Source: Melieria omissa | Taxonomy: Eukaryota; Arthropoda; Insecta; Diptera; Ulidiidae | DNA: 64,000 nucleotides | Direction: 5' to 3' | NCBI GenBank assembly: GCA_963971225.1 | Contig: OZ020269.1 | Location: 109,191,486 to 109,255,485 of the forward strand | Part shown: one piece after another, positions 46,890 to 59,397 of the stretch | Layout: each line of letters starts with the position of its first letter | How positions within the stretch are numbered: position 1 is the stretch's first letter | Made by a program: the position numbers and the translations under genes | The notes under the pieces: model-generated | Databases searched by the model: none | What the model was told of the DNA's origin: nothing | The model's input: the letters and a program-made list of their open reading frames with translations, nothing else

Positions 46890-49800
46890 ACTTAATTCAT
46901 TGGGTCCATTCACTTCATACTTTATGTATTTGAGGCAAAACATCGCCTTTATCTACATATAACAGACTTATTTGTTTAGTATTTTAATTTTATTACGTCG
47001 AAATTCATTCTTGCTTTGTCCAGCTTAAAGGAGTAAGTTATTGTTTCGACTTTATATGAACTATTACTTACGCGTGTATAACGAAAATGTTGCAAATGAT
47101 AGTAATGTAATAAATTGAGTCAGTTTCTGCTTAATTATTTTTAAATGTGGTTTTCGAAATGTACGTATCCGATTTCCACGCGCCACGCATGAGAGACTCT
47201 CGCATGTTTTAATGAACTCAAACTAAATTAACTGCGGTTTTCATGTCTTATTATCCTGTCCTGCTTAGGACTGTTTGGGAACTTGTGGCGATCATATTGT
47301 ACATACACAATATTGAAGTGGTTTGCTAGAAAATAAATTGATTTTCTGACACTCCTTCACGAATTCCTCGTTGCAGTCAGTTTTTGGTTTCGTATTTCAG
47401 GCTCAAAATCCTCTCTTGGAAGGGTTTGTGCGAGTTATGCATGTCTCTTAGGGCGTATGCCATCTTCCACTCCTTATGAAGTGAGTTATCTTGAAAAAAT
47501 AAAGGAAAGAAGCGAATCGAGACATTTTATTAACACAAATCAGCGTAGAGCCAGTTATTCAATTAGGCTTGAGTACGAGATTTGCGGAAACACTTTTGAT
47601 CATCGTGTTTGCCAATAAAATTTAGAAAATTAATATTTGCGTTAAACTGAAACTTAAGCGCTCCAGAGTACTAGTCCTGACCAATGGTTTCATTTAGAAA
47701 TAATAGCCCAAGAAAGTCTTCTGTGTTTTCAATTTGTTTTGCTTATACATAGTAGTAATTGTTTCTCAAGTTATATTTGGTTGCGCTCGGTAGTTTTTGT
47801 TGTTTTCTGTAGTTTTAATTGATGCTGAAGTGTGGAATTTTTAGGAAAGGACTTCATGCTGTAAGTCTGCTGCGAGTGGGATTTTCTGCGAGCGCACAAC
47901 GCCGGCCAAACAATATGTTGGCTAACAATGAGCACACAGGCGTGTGGCCTCGTCAGTGCACATGTGACCATTAAGCACAGACAAACGTTTTTCGGGATAT
48001 GAAGTGAAGCCAACAACGTAAACACTTACCGCTGAAAGACAATAGCGCAGAGGGATGCTGCACATGATCCTTATATTTCGGTTGATTTTAGAGAGTCCTC
48101 TTGCCATGGGTAGTCGTCGATTTTCACATATGTGAAGGATTCTTGAAACTGTGTTGCAAAAGACCTCAACTCACTTTTGCTCATGGGGCGCCACTTAGCA
48201 GTGGAACTTAGTATATATGTACATACATATGTTAAGGGTGTTAATGCTTGTTCAGTTTGACAGACCCAAGGTTCATTGCCGTTTATCCTGACATTTTTGC
48301 CCATTAAACAATGTTTCTGCTATCCACATCTTCTAGTTATTTTGCATAGTATAAATCGCGTTCTTTCAGTCTCAGGCGTATACAACTATAACTATGTATG
48401 CATCTATGTGTGCCTAACTGTGCTACACCTCGCATCGCTCCAACATCGGACTGTGTTTTAATTAGTCTACCGAGAAGTTGTTGCGGCCATTGATGCGTTC
48501 ATTCCGAACACTGCGATCTTGAGCGCTCGTTGCCGACCGTGGCGATTCCATCTATAAGCGCGCGTTGCACATGTAACTCTGCTCGCATTTCCGTGACCGC
48601 AAATAGCCAGTTGTGCCAGGAGAAGCGCGAGCGAAAATTCTGAGGATATGGAATTCTCGGGCCCACAGTTTTGTACCTCGCTTATGTCGATTTATGAGCA
48701 CATCTGTCGAACGCTTCGCTGGCAGTGACAACATTATTTTCAAATTCTACATACTACGTGCGTATATATATGTGTAATATATTCACATACATACGTGCAC
48801 TTTGGTTTTACCGAGCTAAGTGACCTTCCGATGCAACTGATTTGAACAGCTTTTTCTTGTTCGTCTGCAGTGCTAATGTAAGTAAGTATTCGCCTGATTG
48901 CCAACTCACATCCCGCATGCCAGTAACGGTGGCACGAGGCTTGCAGCTGCATGTGCCATGACTCGTTACTTAAAAGCTATACGGTTAACTCCCATTGTGC
49001 AGCTGTAGTGAATTTAGCTAAGCAAATGTGCAGCAAAAATCATGTCGTACAGGCAATAACATATAAAGAAACAACAACATCTGAAATGGCGCACAAAACG
49101 CAAAGATCAATCAGCGATTGAAGTTCATTACTGCCGCGAGCACGACCCCACAATGGCGCGCATACACATTAGTTCACATTCATAACACTAAGAAAACAAT
49201 CAGGACGGCAACAATAACAAAAACTGCAATTACAAACTCAACAACAAGTGTACGCATCAACCATAAATCCATTTTACAATTCGGGCCACCAGCAAGAGAT
49301 GCAGAAACGCTCGAGTGCACAATCAATGCTTATATACATACATACATACATGTGTGCGTAGTTTAAGCAGAGTGAACCGCATAGTATAGGAGGGGAAAGG
49401 TAGTGTACGCATAAATATTTTCTTTAAAATTTCTGAAAAATAAAACACATATAAAAGTGTTTAATAGCCGCTACTAAATCGCTTGCTAACTACACACGTA
49501 CGTATGTTCTATGTATTGATATGCGTATATTTACTTAGATTTGTGTGTGTGTCGGCTTTAAAAAGTATATGTGTGTAAACAAATTGAAAGTAGTAAAGCC
49601 AGAAAAAGAGATCCCGCACCACCCAAGCATTTGGGCATTTGGCATCGAAAACCAGAGAGAAACAACTTTTTGTTTATTTATTGAATTTGGTACAAAACAA
49701 CATGGAGGGTAAAAACAATTTACGTAGTTAGCAAAGCTTGTGAAATGGAACAATGTGGGCCTTTTAGCCAGAGACGATTGCACATGCTGATACAGGCAGA

Positions 49801-50080
49801 AGAATAGTTTCGAATGTCAAAATGTCGAATTATTTTTTTTGTCTTTTTTACTGGAGGTACATACATATTAGATTTGAGTGACTTTCAAAAGAAAACTCAC
49901 TAACTAGCATAAACTAGCATAAAATTAGTATGAAATGTAAACAATGTACTTTCTTTGTACTCCAATTATGTCAATCTTTGTGCCAGCAAATACAATTTGC
50001 GGTATGCTCTAATCTTTCTACGTATACGACAACAATCGCCCACATGTTGCAAAAGTTTTCAAGTCAACTTTGGGGGCGCT
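46890..50080. other. No gene seen
   Basis: AT-rich with ATGTATG-type microsatellite at 48.2, 48.8 and 49.3 kb. No supported frames. Confidence 0.45.
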
Positions 50081-50084
50081 TTCA

Positions 50085-50285
50085 TGGAATGTCCTTCCGA
50101 CTATCACTGCTCTCGATTCATGGCATAGTCTGGCCGAGCAGTGCTTCCTTTCATACGAAGAAGCCAAAGATTGGGTCAATTGTTTTATCACCCCAAAAAA
50201 CGAGGAATTTTTTCAATGTGGAAGACGTATACTCTCAGAGGGAAAGTCGTGAAGTGAAGGAACCAATTACCAATTTCCTTGAATA
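50085..50285 (+). mobile_element. Mariner transposase C-terminal fragment
   Basis: The + strand reads WNVLPTITALDS in one frame and PSDYH..RFMA in another, then HSLAEQCFLSYEEAKDWVNC and PKNEEFFQCGRRILSEGK. This matches the mauritiana-type mariner C-terminus (WNVLPHPPYSPDIAPSDYHLF..MAHALAEQ.F.SYEE..KWVD). Frame changes and the missing ends mark it as a relic. Confidence 0.7.
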
Positions 50286-51003
50286 AAGTTTCATTGATAG
50301 ATGCAAAAAAAACATCAAAACTTATTTGTACCCCGAAACATCGATATATGTTTACTTATTAAACAAAATATAGGCACGAAGTTGAATCTGATTATGTTAA
50401 ATTGTATTAGGTTGTGAATATTTCCTTTTAATATAGGTGAGTTGTAGCTTCATCGGACAAACATCGTAAAACGAGAGTACCGATTGTTTTAATTCAATAC
50501 CTACATATTTACTCAACTTACCCAAAATTGAATGAATTCATCAAAAACTGCATGGCGTTTTTTATTGTGTAATGCGAATGTATTTGAATACTTTTATATT
50601 GCGCTCGTTAGAAAAAAGGATGATAGTAATGACAAGCACCAAGTTTTATATAAATGTGACACGAGTTGCACAGTTGAATTGTAGACCATAAAGGACAAAG
50701 CAAAATAAAATTTAATAAGCTTAATACAAAACTCTTTTACAAAATTTCGACAGTAAAGTTTATTTAGATATATACGTAACGCGTTGTTATTTGTATGTAC
50801 TAAAGCGGTCGCGACATAACTAGTACCTATATATTGCATTACTCTAACAACACTGCACCAGTATTTGGTCGAAATGATGTTTGCTCGCATAAGTTTGGTT
50901 CAGGGCACTGGGGGACTTTACATCCTTGACGTCCTTTTTGGGGACTTTACGTCGTTAGCATACGTTTTCTAAAACTTACCGCATTCCTTTCCTTATGTGG
51001 TAA

Positions 51004-52155
51004 TTTTTGGTTAATGCCAGCGTTACGATCTATCTTCCGCTCAGTTTTCTGCTTAGCTATATCATTTTCATCAGCGGATTTATTCCAGGCCAATTTCTTA
51101 CGTTGCTTCAAGTGGCCATCAATTGTTGGGGTTGCTCCATGACGCTCATTGTTATGGCGTTCATGTACAAACGTATATAAGATGCGGAGGTCTTCATGGA
51201 CAAGCTAGATGCGCGATTTGATCGCCCGGAAGAGTACGACAAAATTCGCAAGTTCGGCGTTTTCTGCAATCGAATCGTGCTGATATTTGCCACTACTTAC
51301 TGGTGCTACTCGACCAGTACATTTGTAAAATCCATTTTCCATGGCCGACCTCCATACTCCGTGTACAATCTGGTCATGAATTGACGCGACGGTACTTGTG
51401 AATTTGTCATTCAAGCTTTCTTCGAGTATTTCCTAATGGACTTCACTTGTTTCCAAGAGGTGGTGGGTTATTCTTATCCAAATATTTACATAAACGTCAT
51501 GCATGTTCATCTGAAGCTGCTAGCCAATCGCGTTAAACGAGCTAGCGAAATCTTGGATGGCCTTGACCTACGCGAACAAAGAACTGATCCAATCCATATT
51601 GGATCATAAAAACATATTAAAGTAGTTTTCCTAGTTTGCAACCGCTTAATTCACATTTCCTAAATCTATGATATTCAACAGTCTATTTAACACCGTCGGC
51701 CCCATCATCTCCGCTACCATTTTCGTGCAGTTCCTGATCATTCTGAGCTGCACACTGATTAACATTATGATCGTCGCCGATATTAGTGCCATGATTGCGT
51801 CGTTTTTTTACATCATTTCAGTAGTGGTCGCCACATTTCAGTGCTGCTACTACGCCAACTGCTTAATGGACGACAGCGATAACTTGGCGCTGGTAATCTT
51901 CCATTCGTCGTGGAAAGAACAGGATCAGCAGTAAAAGAAATCATTGGCGAAAGACACTCGTTCTAACTGCCATGAAATTGTTTCCTATTACTATGGGCTC
52001 GAATTTCAATGTGAGTTATGAAAAGATTTTATGATCAAGTTACACGTGCTTACTACGGGCACTAATTGGCGAATCATTTACAGGTTGCCAAATTTGCTTT
52101 CTCTGTTGATACGCTAATAAATCAAATGGATTTTTGTAAAAAGTTCAGGACTTGA
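51004..52155 (+). pseudogene. Odorant receptor (insect 7tm_6 family) pseudogene
   Basis: A recognisable insect odorant receptor body runs from LVNASVTIYLPLSF at 51004 to the C-terminus at 52155. Conserved pieces include MDKLDARFDRPEEYDKIRKF, VYSTST-like helix residues, FLMDFTCFQEV, YINVMHVHLKLLANRVKR, PIISATIFVQFL, CCYYANCLMDDSDNLALVIF and FPITMGSNFNVAKFAFSV. Two introns still look functional: 51622-51681 and 52011-52083. Lesions: in-frame TAA at 51178; TGA at 51382 where the family has Trp; a frameshift near 51560-51575; TAA at 51932 followed by a small deletion and another frameshift before 51960. The N-terminus before 51004 is too decayed to align. An intact product would be a ligand-binding subunit pairing with Orco in antennal neurons. 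From memory, Drosophila Or59a-c lie near twist's cytological region (59C-E), so shared synteny is possible. Confidence 0.85.
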
Positions 52156-52159
52156 AATC

Positions 52160-54540
52160 ATGGTTGATGAAGTGCTTGATTTGAATACATGCGAGACACA
52201 ATGCTTATTAAAACTAAATAAATGTAGACCGCAAACCCATAAAATTCCAAATCCTAATGAAACCCCTACTGGTCTCGTAGATCTATATTCATCAGAGTTG
52301 AGCACACTCGCCCAACCACAATTATGTATAATACTAATGCGGAGCATCTGGAGCAACCCAACCCGCCTTCGCACCCTCGTGATATTAATACTTCATAGCA
52401 GCAAACGGTAGCCGTGTTCTCACGCACTTGCTCAAGCATTTGAATCACGAAAACGATGCATTAACGGGCTGCTGTTGATTGATCTTTAGAATATGCTGTC
52501 AATGCTATTGTCAATATCCGTAGGCAAACGAGGGAACTGTGGGGAAATTTTGAAATAACACAAGTGGGGAAGTGGGGTATAGTACCGATGGTCTAATGGA
52601 AACAGGTCTTTTTAATTGTTGATATATTCTCACACTTTGTCGGTATGAAGATTTTACTTCCATCACCAAATGAAAGTATTAAAATCACCACGAAGCTTCG
52701 CTTCGGTGGGCAGAGGGGAATTTACTTTTAATTAATTTGGCCGCAAAGCATTTTGTATAGTCTCTATTGCATTTCAACTCATTACTACACTATACTACTC
52801 CCTATCTTCTATACACATACATATGTACTATTCAAATAACAACGCTTTGGTTCCAGGAAGCGCAAAATATTACGAAGTTTATGCCGATTCGAAGCTCGAA
52901 ATAAAACTTGGATGTGTACCTCACAAATATTTTATAAGGGGTTATGAAAAAATTCGGATCAATTAGCATGGTATCTTTCGGTGGAAAACGACGAACGGAT
53001 GGATTACGACACTTAAGCGCAGGGTATAGGTAGGTCGTTCCGGACCGACTGCAACATAAATTCATTTATTTATTTTAACGACCGCTTTGGAATCACTTCA
53101 CTTAATCCCCACATTTGTTCCATCATTCTGAGTTTGTGACTGCGGTCTCAAGTGTTGCAGCAATTGAGAGGCGGCATATTATATTTTAGTCGCACACTTT
53201 TATGACACAATGGCGTTATATTTATTATGTGGCCATAATTTAACACATAATTATTTACATTCTTCCGTATAATGAAAGAGGCATTGGCATTAGCTCTACT
53301 GATTTGCAAACAGATCAGCTGCCAACATTAAGTCTCGCTTACTGGACTGAACTACGTGCTTACGTAAAGAAATATGTGCGTGTCGATGTTAATGAAGTGC
53401 TTGTTATAGTGGGACGGAAACCAACGATTTTGTCTGGATACGTACTGTATATGCACAGAATATCTCTTGCATGGAGCAAACGAGTTCTTCGCCATTTCTT
53501 TCGCTGTACTTATGATTAGCAACAAAATGTGGAATATGTTTCAAATTAGTGACATCGCTGTGTGTTGAAATCAATAGATTCTGACATGTATTGCTGCTTT
53601 TTTCTTCGCAGCATTCACTTTTTAATCTCAAGTGTAAAGCAGCTAACAACAAGTTTGTATTGTATGCAAGTATGCATGTTGATCTAACAAATGGTAGACC
53701 GCCCGACCGAAGCCTATCTGTAGAAAATTCACGTTTTATAAGTATGGAAATTGTAAAAAAACAAAATATGTTATACTTATTTTTAAAGAAGAATGTTTCC
53801 GCCGCTTTTAAAACAATGTTATGTTGTGTGATTGGCGTATTCTGTTGACAACAGCAAACGAAATATTCATAGACTCCACTCTTTCAGTCTTTGTTTCAAT
53901 TTCTAGGTCCGTCTCTGCAGTGTATGAAGCCGTATGGTGTAGAGAGAGACACGCATCAATAGAAAACCAATAAACACCGAACATTGGCAACATATGTTTC
54001 GAATTAATGCGTTTCGCGACCGACGAATGCGAGTGAATACGCGCTCGAAAGTGTAAAATGTATAAATTCAGACGCGAAAAGTCACTATCACCGCGAAAAC
54101 GCCAAAAGCGAAATAGTTGACTTTGTAGTCATTGGTTCTACTCGCTAATACCATCCTTACACTGCTAAAATCTTAATTACCTCAAAAATGTCGGTAAAAC
54201 GGCGTTTCATTTCCGTTTTTGGTTTTAAAATTTTGACGTGGCACAAGTATGATACTTATTAACAATAGCGAAGTTACTTATTCCACAAAAAAAAACAAGT
54301 AACGATTTTGCATATTGTCAAAAACGTTTCGGTTCTGTTGGTAACTAGTTATGCTTGGTTTCTGATCACACTGAAAGAGTTAGCCATTTGTGTCATTGTT
54401 GTTGGTGTTGACAACAATAAGACAGAAATTTAGACACTGAAAAACAAATACAAACAACAAATCTATTTAAGTAGTGAAGTTATGAAAACTGCGTAAGCAA
54501 ATATTACTACTTTTGAGCGTGCATTGGAAATATGCAATAA
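52160..54540. other. No gene seen between the receptor relic and the hAT MITE
   Basis: An 83-codon ATG frame at 52160-52411, directly after the receptor stop, has no recognisable domain. The remainder is AT-rich. Confidence 0.4.
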
Positions 54541-54551
54541 TACCGATTAGA

Positions 54552-54716
54552 CAGTGGCGGATTCAGGGGGTGTTTTGGGGGTTGAACCCCCCCCCCGAAA
54601 TATTAGGATCGACATTAAAACTACATACAAATTAAAAGACAATTTATGAATATCAAATTCAAATTACGAATTACTTTTTGAAACCCCCCCGAAATATTTT
54701 TCTGAATCCGCCTCAG
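54552..54716. mobile_element. hAT-type MITE, 165 bp, with 8-bp target duplication
   Basis: CAGTGGCGGATTCAG (54552) and the inverted right end CTGAGGCGGATTCAG match at 13 of 15 bases, and CGATTAGA flanks both sides (54544-54551, 54717-54724). C-runs followed by GAAATATT lie near both ends in opposite orientation. It is non-coding. Confidence 0.8.
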
Positions 54717-54915
54717 CGATTAGAGATTTGGTGCCGAGTGCAGGGAAGCCAGTGGCATGTAATTAACATGACTTACAGATTCTGTGAAGTGGTTTTACTT
54801 TTTGAATTCTTAATTCCAATTTCTAATTCTATTTGATTCGATTTGACCCAGTCAGTGAACACGGTGTTTCAATTTATGAAGTTTTTTATTGTTGTACGTA
54901 AGTATTATGTACATA

Positions 54916-55114
54916 CAGGGTGGCGCAAAAGTCATCACCTTATCGTAGATGCCGATAATATAACTTTTGCAAATGACGGCAAAAGTAAATTTTGTTTCGA
55001 TATTCATTTATTCAATCACTCATTCATTCACTTATTTTTTACATACATACATACATTCATTCATAAACAAAATAGGGCCAAAGAACATTGGGTAATAACT
55101 TTTGCGCAACCCTG
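54916..55114. mobile_element. Tc1/mariner-type MITE, 199 bp
   Basis: CAGGGTGGCGCAAAAGTCAT (54916) and the inverted right end CAGGGTTGCGCAAAAGTTAT match at 18 of 20 bases, with TA flanks (54914-54915, 55115-55116). The interior holds CATT/CATA microsatellite. Confidence 0.8.
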
Positions 55115-55875
55115 TATGTATATTCGGGTTGATGAATTTGGCATACTCCTATTTGCACATTATATTCAACATGCTCAAGTCGTTGCCATTTGGTCTACAA
55201 ATCAGGAGCACCCCACCAAACCTTGCTCTACATATTGCCACAGTATGTGATATATTTGGAGGGAGAATCCTTTACCACAATGCAGTTTATTTTTAGTCTT
55301 ATTGCTTCAATGAATTCATTTTCTAAAGTTATTGCGTACTCATACAAAGAATGTGACGTTTCATTCAATGTAATCGGTTTGCACATTCATGCTTTAAAAT
55401 CGCTACAAAAAAGCTTTCGCTAGCAGAAAGAGACAAAAGTCACACCGATAAGATTAGATATGAAATATTATTTGTTGATGTGAGGCTACACAGGCTTCTT
55501 CTGGAGTTGAGTTGTGGTAAGTGAATTTTGGACGGGGCTGCGTACACACGTAGAGTGAACGACTAGAAATTAAAAAAAAAATTGTTTATTAATATTTTTA
55601 ATATAACTAAATAATTGCTACACATTCCACTTGGACAAAAATTGTACTTAATTCGTGTACTGTATTTTTAAATCGCAATACAATGAAATAAATGCACGCA
55701 GATTAGTGTGATAGACGTGACATAAAGCACTTGCCGATATTGATAACAGAGATAAGAGCTGAATCATAGCTATCGAAACGAACACTACACTAACTGTAAT
55801 ATTATATACATCCATATATGTTATAAACATATTCAAGTAATTTCCTCATTGTGAAAAGTTAAAACTACCCAAAAA

Positions 55876-57914
55876 ATGGTACAGAAGTGCATAGTATTTA
55901 CAATAGTATTTCTATACTGCACACTTTCGGCCGCTGATAACACCACACAAAAAACTGTGCCAGTAGAAGAAAATGTCACTACGGCAACAAATCCGATCAT
56001 CACCACTACCTCAACGCCCAAAGTAAGTTTGCATGTCGTCGAAATGTTAATTAATTTAATTTAATGTGCTAAATTAATGCAAATTACTTGCATTACTCAC
56101 TTGTTGCGTCCAAATATTGAGTTTATCAATCTGTTTGCGATGTTAGTGCTTGTACTCAGACTCCTGACATTAGGCTACCTTTCATATGCGCTTCTATGTT
56201 CGTGAATGCTTTTTTGCATCCCAAAAGTATGCAGCACACTTACGAAACGAAATATTCTCTCAATTTAAGGTCAGTGTTTTGGAAAGTGCATTGTGTAAAA
56301 AATGCATTTGCGACAAAGATGTTAAGCAGCTAGACTGCAGTAACAAAAATATGATTCAAATGTTTACGGATGAAGAATGGAATATTTTGCAAAACGGAGA
56401 CTTCGACTTTGAAACTATTAAACTGGAGCACAACAACATTTCCAAAATATCACAGTTTCGCACATATCCGGTGAAAAATTTGTATCTTGCATTCAATCAG
56501 ATTGACAGCATTGACGTTGGCGCCTTCCGAAATCTCAGCCAACTAACTAAGCTAGATTTGTCGCACAATAAACTGACTTCAAAGGCACTGGTACCAGATG
56601 TCTTTAAGGGGGTCTATTCCGCTTCGGATTATTTACCGCTAGAAAGAATGCGAGAACTGGATTTGGGTTACAATCAACTACACAATTTGGATGCAGATCT
56701 CTTTGAACATGTTCCCAAGCTGGAAATGCTGACACTATGCGGCAACACGTTTCAAGTCATCGACACTCTAACGTTGTCCGCTATAACCGGACTGTCTTCG
56801 TTGAAGGTTGGAATACTTTGATACCCTTGATAGCAAACCACATTTATTGATGGCGAGTGCGTTTGCTTTTAATTGTTTCTCCACAGACTCTGGACATGTC
56901 CTATATGGAAATAAGTGAATTACCTGACAATTTTTTACATGGCCCACGCGACTTGGAAACACTGATATTGTCCGGCAACCTGTTCGACGAGTTGCCCGAT
57001 GACTTGGAGCAAGCCGTTAACTTGAAGGAGCTCGTTCTCGATGAAAACCCAATAGGTGACATTGCGGGAGAGAAGTAAGTACTTAACTACCACTTGTGTC
57101 GTATTTATGTATCAATCAATCAATTCACCATCAAATAGTGTTTTTCCTGCGATGAAAAACTTGCAATACCTGAGTATTTCGTACATGCCGGATGTGTCGC
57201 AATTCGGAGCAGAAGCATTCAGCAATTTACAAAGTTAGTATTTTGGAAATCGGACCATATTCTGTTTTTATATTAGTACTTCTACTTATAGACTTGCAAA
57301 CCCTGATTGCTTCAAACAACCAGAATTTAACGTATATCGATCGTAGAGCTTTTGCCAGAAATACTACAAATCCAGAAATCTTCGATTATCCACCATTGGA
57401 AAAGGTTTATAGTCATATATTTTGAGTTTTTCTTTCCCTCAAATATTTAATCTCTCTTTAAATAATGTAGCTTTATTTGCACAACAACAATTTGACAACA
57501 TTAGATCATGATATGCTGGAACGTTGGGACAAGATTTTGGTTATCGATTTGCGTTATAATACCTGGACCTGTGACTGCAACAACAGATGGCTGATACACA
57601 CATTGTTGATGCAAATAAATAATACCACGCCCCAACTCACTCAAGGCGTAACTTGTTACGAGCCGAAAGCCTTGCGTGATATCCCACTAATGCAGCTTAA
57701 TACGCAAAACAAAGTACTGGTCTGCAACTGGGTGCATGGAAATGAAAGCCTATTTTTGATAGGACTCCTGGTCGGCATTTTGATATGCATACCTATTGTT
57801 TTCGCTTCGATTGCACTGTGGCGACGTGGCTGCTTCGGGCTGAATCGTATGAACAGTGGCGCCAATCGCTCTCTGTACGACCGTGCTAGCTTCAGTGATG
57901 ACGTTCATATTTGA
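55876..57914 (+). CDS. Single-pass leucine-rich-repeat membrane protein (6 exons, 507 aa)
   Basis: Exons: 55876-56022, 56270-56806, 56887-57074, 57139-57233, 57292-57404, 57471-57914; every junction keeps frame and restores an LRR. The protein starts with a signal peptide (MVQKCIVFTIVFLYCTLSAA), then a Thr-rich stretch, a Cys-rich LRR N-cap (CKKCICDKDVKQLDC), about 11 LRRs of the LxxLxLxxNxL type, and a C-cap (WTCDCNNRWL with later partner Cys in VTCYEP and VCNW). A transmembrane helix follows (LFLIGLLVGILICIPIVFAS), then basic residues and a cytoplasmic tail of about 30 residues ending SLYDRASFSDDVHI. The layout indicates a type I surface protein with an extracellular LRR ectodomain, a fold usually used for adhesion or ligand binding. 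The tail has no kinase, TIR or other signalling domain. Introns are 58-247 bp. Two donors are weak (GTTGGA at 56807, GTTTAT at 57405). I recognise the family but not a named orthologue. Confidence 0.9.
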
Positions 57915-57979
57915 ATGTTCGCAAACATGATTATAAATACGTTACGTAATAATATATATATCAGTGAAATTTTTGTGTA

Positions 57980-57985
57980 AATAAA
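57980..57985 (+). promoter_or_regulatory. Candidate polyadenylation signal of the LRR gene
   Basis: AATAAA occurs 66 bp after the stop codon of the LRR gene, a normal position for a short insect 3' UTR. Confidence 0.5.
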
Positions 57986-57989
57986 ACTT

Positions 57990-59352
57990 TAGTTCTGTAT
58001 ATAACATACATACAGATAAAAACTTACATAAAAGATATGTAAACCCTGAAATTTATAGCATCATATAGAAACAGTGGACTTAATTTTAAATAGAAATGGG
58101 AATTAAAATTGAAAAAAAAATTAAGAGAAAAAATGGCGTCAAGTTTTTGGGTGGAAAAAAGAACATTGAAGTGAAGTGAAGACTTCGCTAACACGTAGCG
58201 TGGATTTTCATTTCATTTTCCACTTTTCCACAATGGCCACACAGCGAGCGAATTGAAGACATTTTCTCATCCAAATATTTCGCTTTGATGTTGTGACACA
58301 CTTTTATGCTGCCATGCTTTTTCGCTCAGTTTAGCTTATGGCATTTGAGTTGCCGCTATTAACAACCATTGCAGGAAATCGGTGATCTATAGTATTTACT
58401 GCGACTTTTCGTCTATAAAATACATATGCGTGGGTGCATATAGTTTTAGATATTTTAGGTATTGTTCTATTGACCTGACATTGCTACAGCCAAAGTGCTT
58501 TCAGTTTCAAGTATGCATTAAAGTAATGTTTGCATATGCATTTGAATATTCAATTTACGTTTAAAATCCATTGAAACGTATGTTTAGGTGAAGCTTACAT
58601 TTTCAAATATCTTGCAAAAATCAACATGCAATGGCAACACTGCAACATTGTTTTCGCTCTGTTGCCTACGATTCCCAAGCTTAGGTTTGCTGGCAATAAA
58701 CGGTGCTTTGGCTCTCCCAACTCAACGGTAGCAACTCTACACCAATACACCGCGGGCTGTTGAGGCAAGCGGACGTACATATCGGTCGGGCAGCAGTTAA
58801 TTAGCAGTTGATATTCGGATTTTAAAGCCGAGTGTCAGTTACAGCAAATATTATTAGAGTTTGGTGGTATTTTCAAATATCAACGAATCCTTCACGTATG
58901 CAGCGCCCAAAGTTGGGCTGTGAGAGTAAAAAAGGGATAGCGTAAATTGCACATGTTCGTATACATTGTGACACGCATGAGTCTTATTGTACGGACCAGT
59001 TTTCAATGAATGAAAAGTGAAATCGTGCGAAGCAGTAATGGCTTAAGTGCATTTGTTCAGCATCTTTTGCACTTGAAACCGAGCGTAATAATCAGATATT
59101 GCTCACATTGTTGCCATCATCGGTTTCGTGTTCAGTTCAGCTTCTTTAATTTTGCCCGCAAGTGTAAAAAGTAATGAATTGCGCAAATAATTCACAACTT
59201 GAACTGTTTTCATTAAACGGACTTTGTTTTGTATAATTACTCGGCGACACGACAACCTGTGCACGTGCATAGACCGGCGCAGCGACCTGACTAAGTTTAT
59301 CGAAAATATTCAAGAGTGTGCACTGCAACATATGTATGTGTAGAGCCGCAGT
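57990..59352. other. Spacer between the LRR gene and the FATP first exon
   Basis: No coding frame is supported. The last 500 bp may be FATP 5' UTR and promoter (initiator-like TCAGTT at about 58835). Confidence 0.4.
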
Positions 59353-59397
59353 ATGAGCTCAGATAAAACGGCGGCGGTGGATCCAGTAGCAATTGCG
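59353..59397 (+). CDS. Likely first coding exon of the FATP gene
   Basis: A 15-codon ORF (MSSDKTAAVDPVAIA) starts at an ATG in fair context (CGCAGTATGAGC) and ends at a canonical donor, GCG|GTGAGT, in phase 0. The strong acceptor at 63230 is also phase 0 and opens the FATP frame, which has no ATG of its own before the membrane segment. Joining the two would give FATP a cytosolic or lumenal extension of about 100 residues before the membrane anchor. An initiator-like TCAGTT near 58835 could mark the start of transcription. The link across 3833 bp is inference from phase and signals. Confidence 0.5.

Noticed and set aside
49930..50286. 118-codon ATG frame
   Set aside because: It overlaps a mariner transposase fragment in a different frame, which explains the conserved sequence better.
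54843..55250. 135-codon frame
   Set aside because: Runs straight through the MITE at 54916-55114 and its microsatellite.
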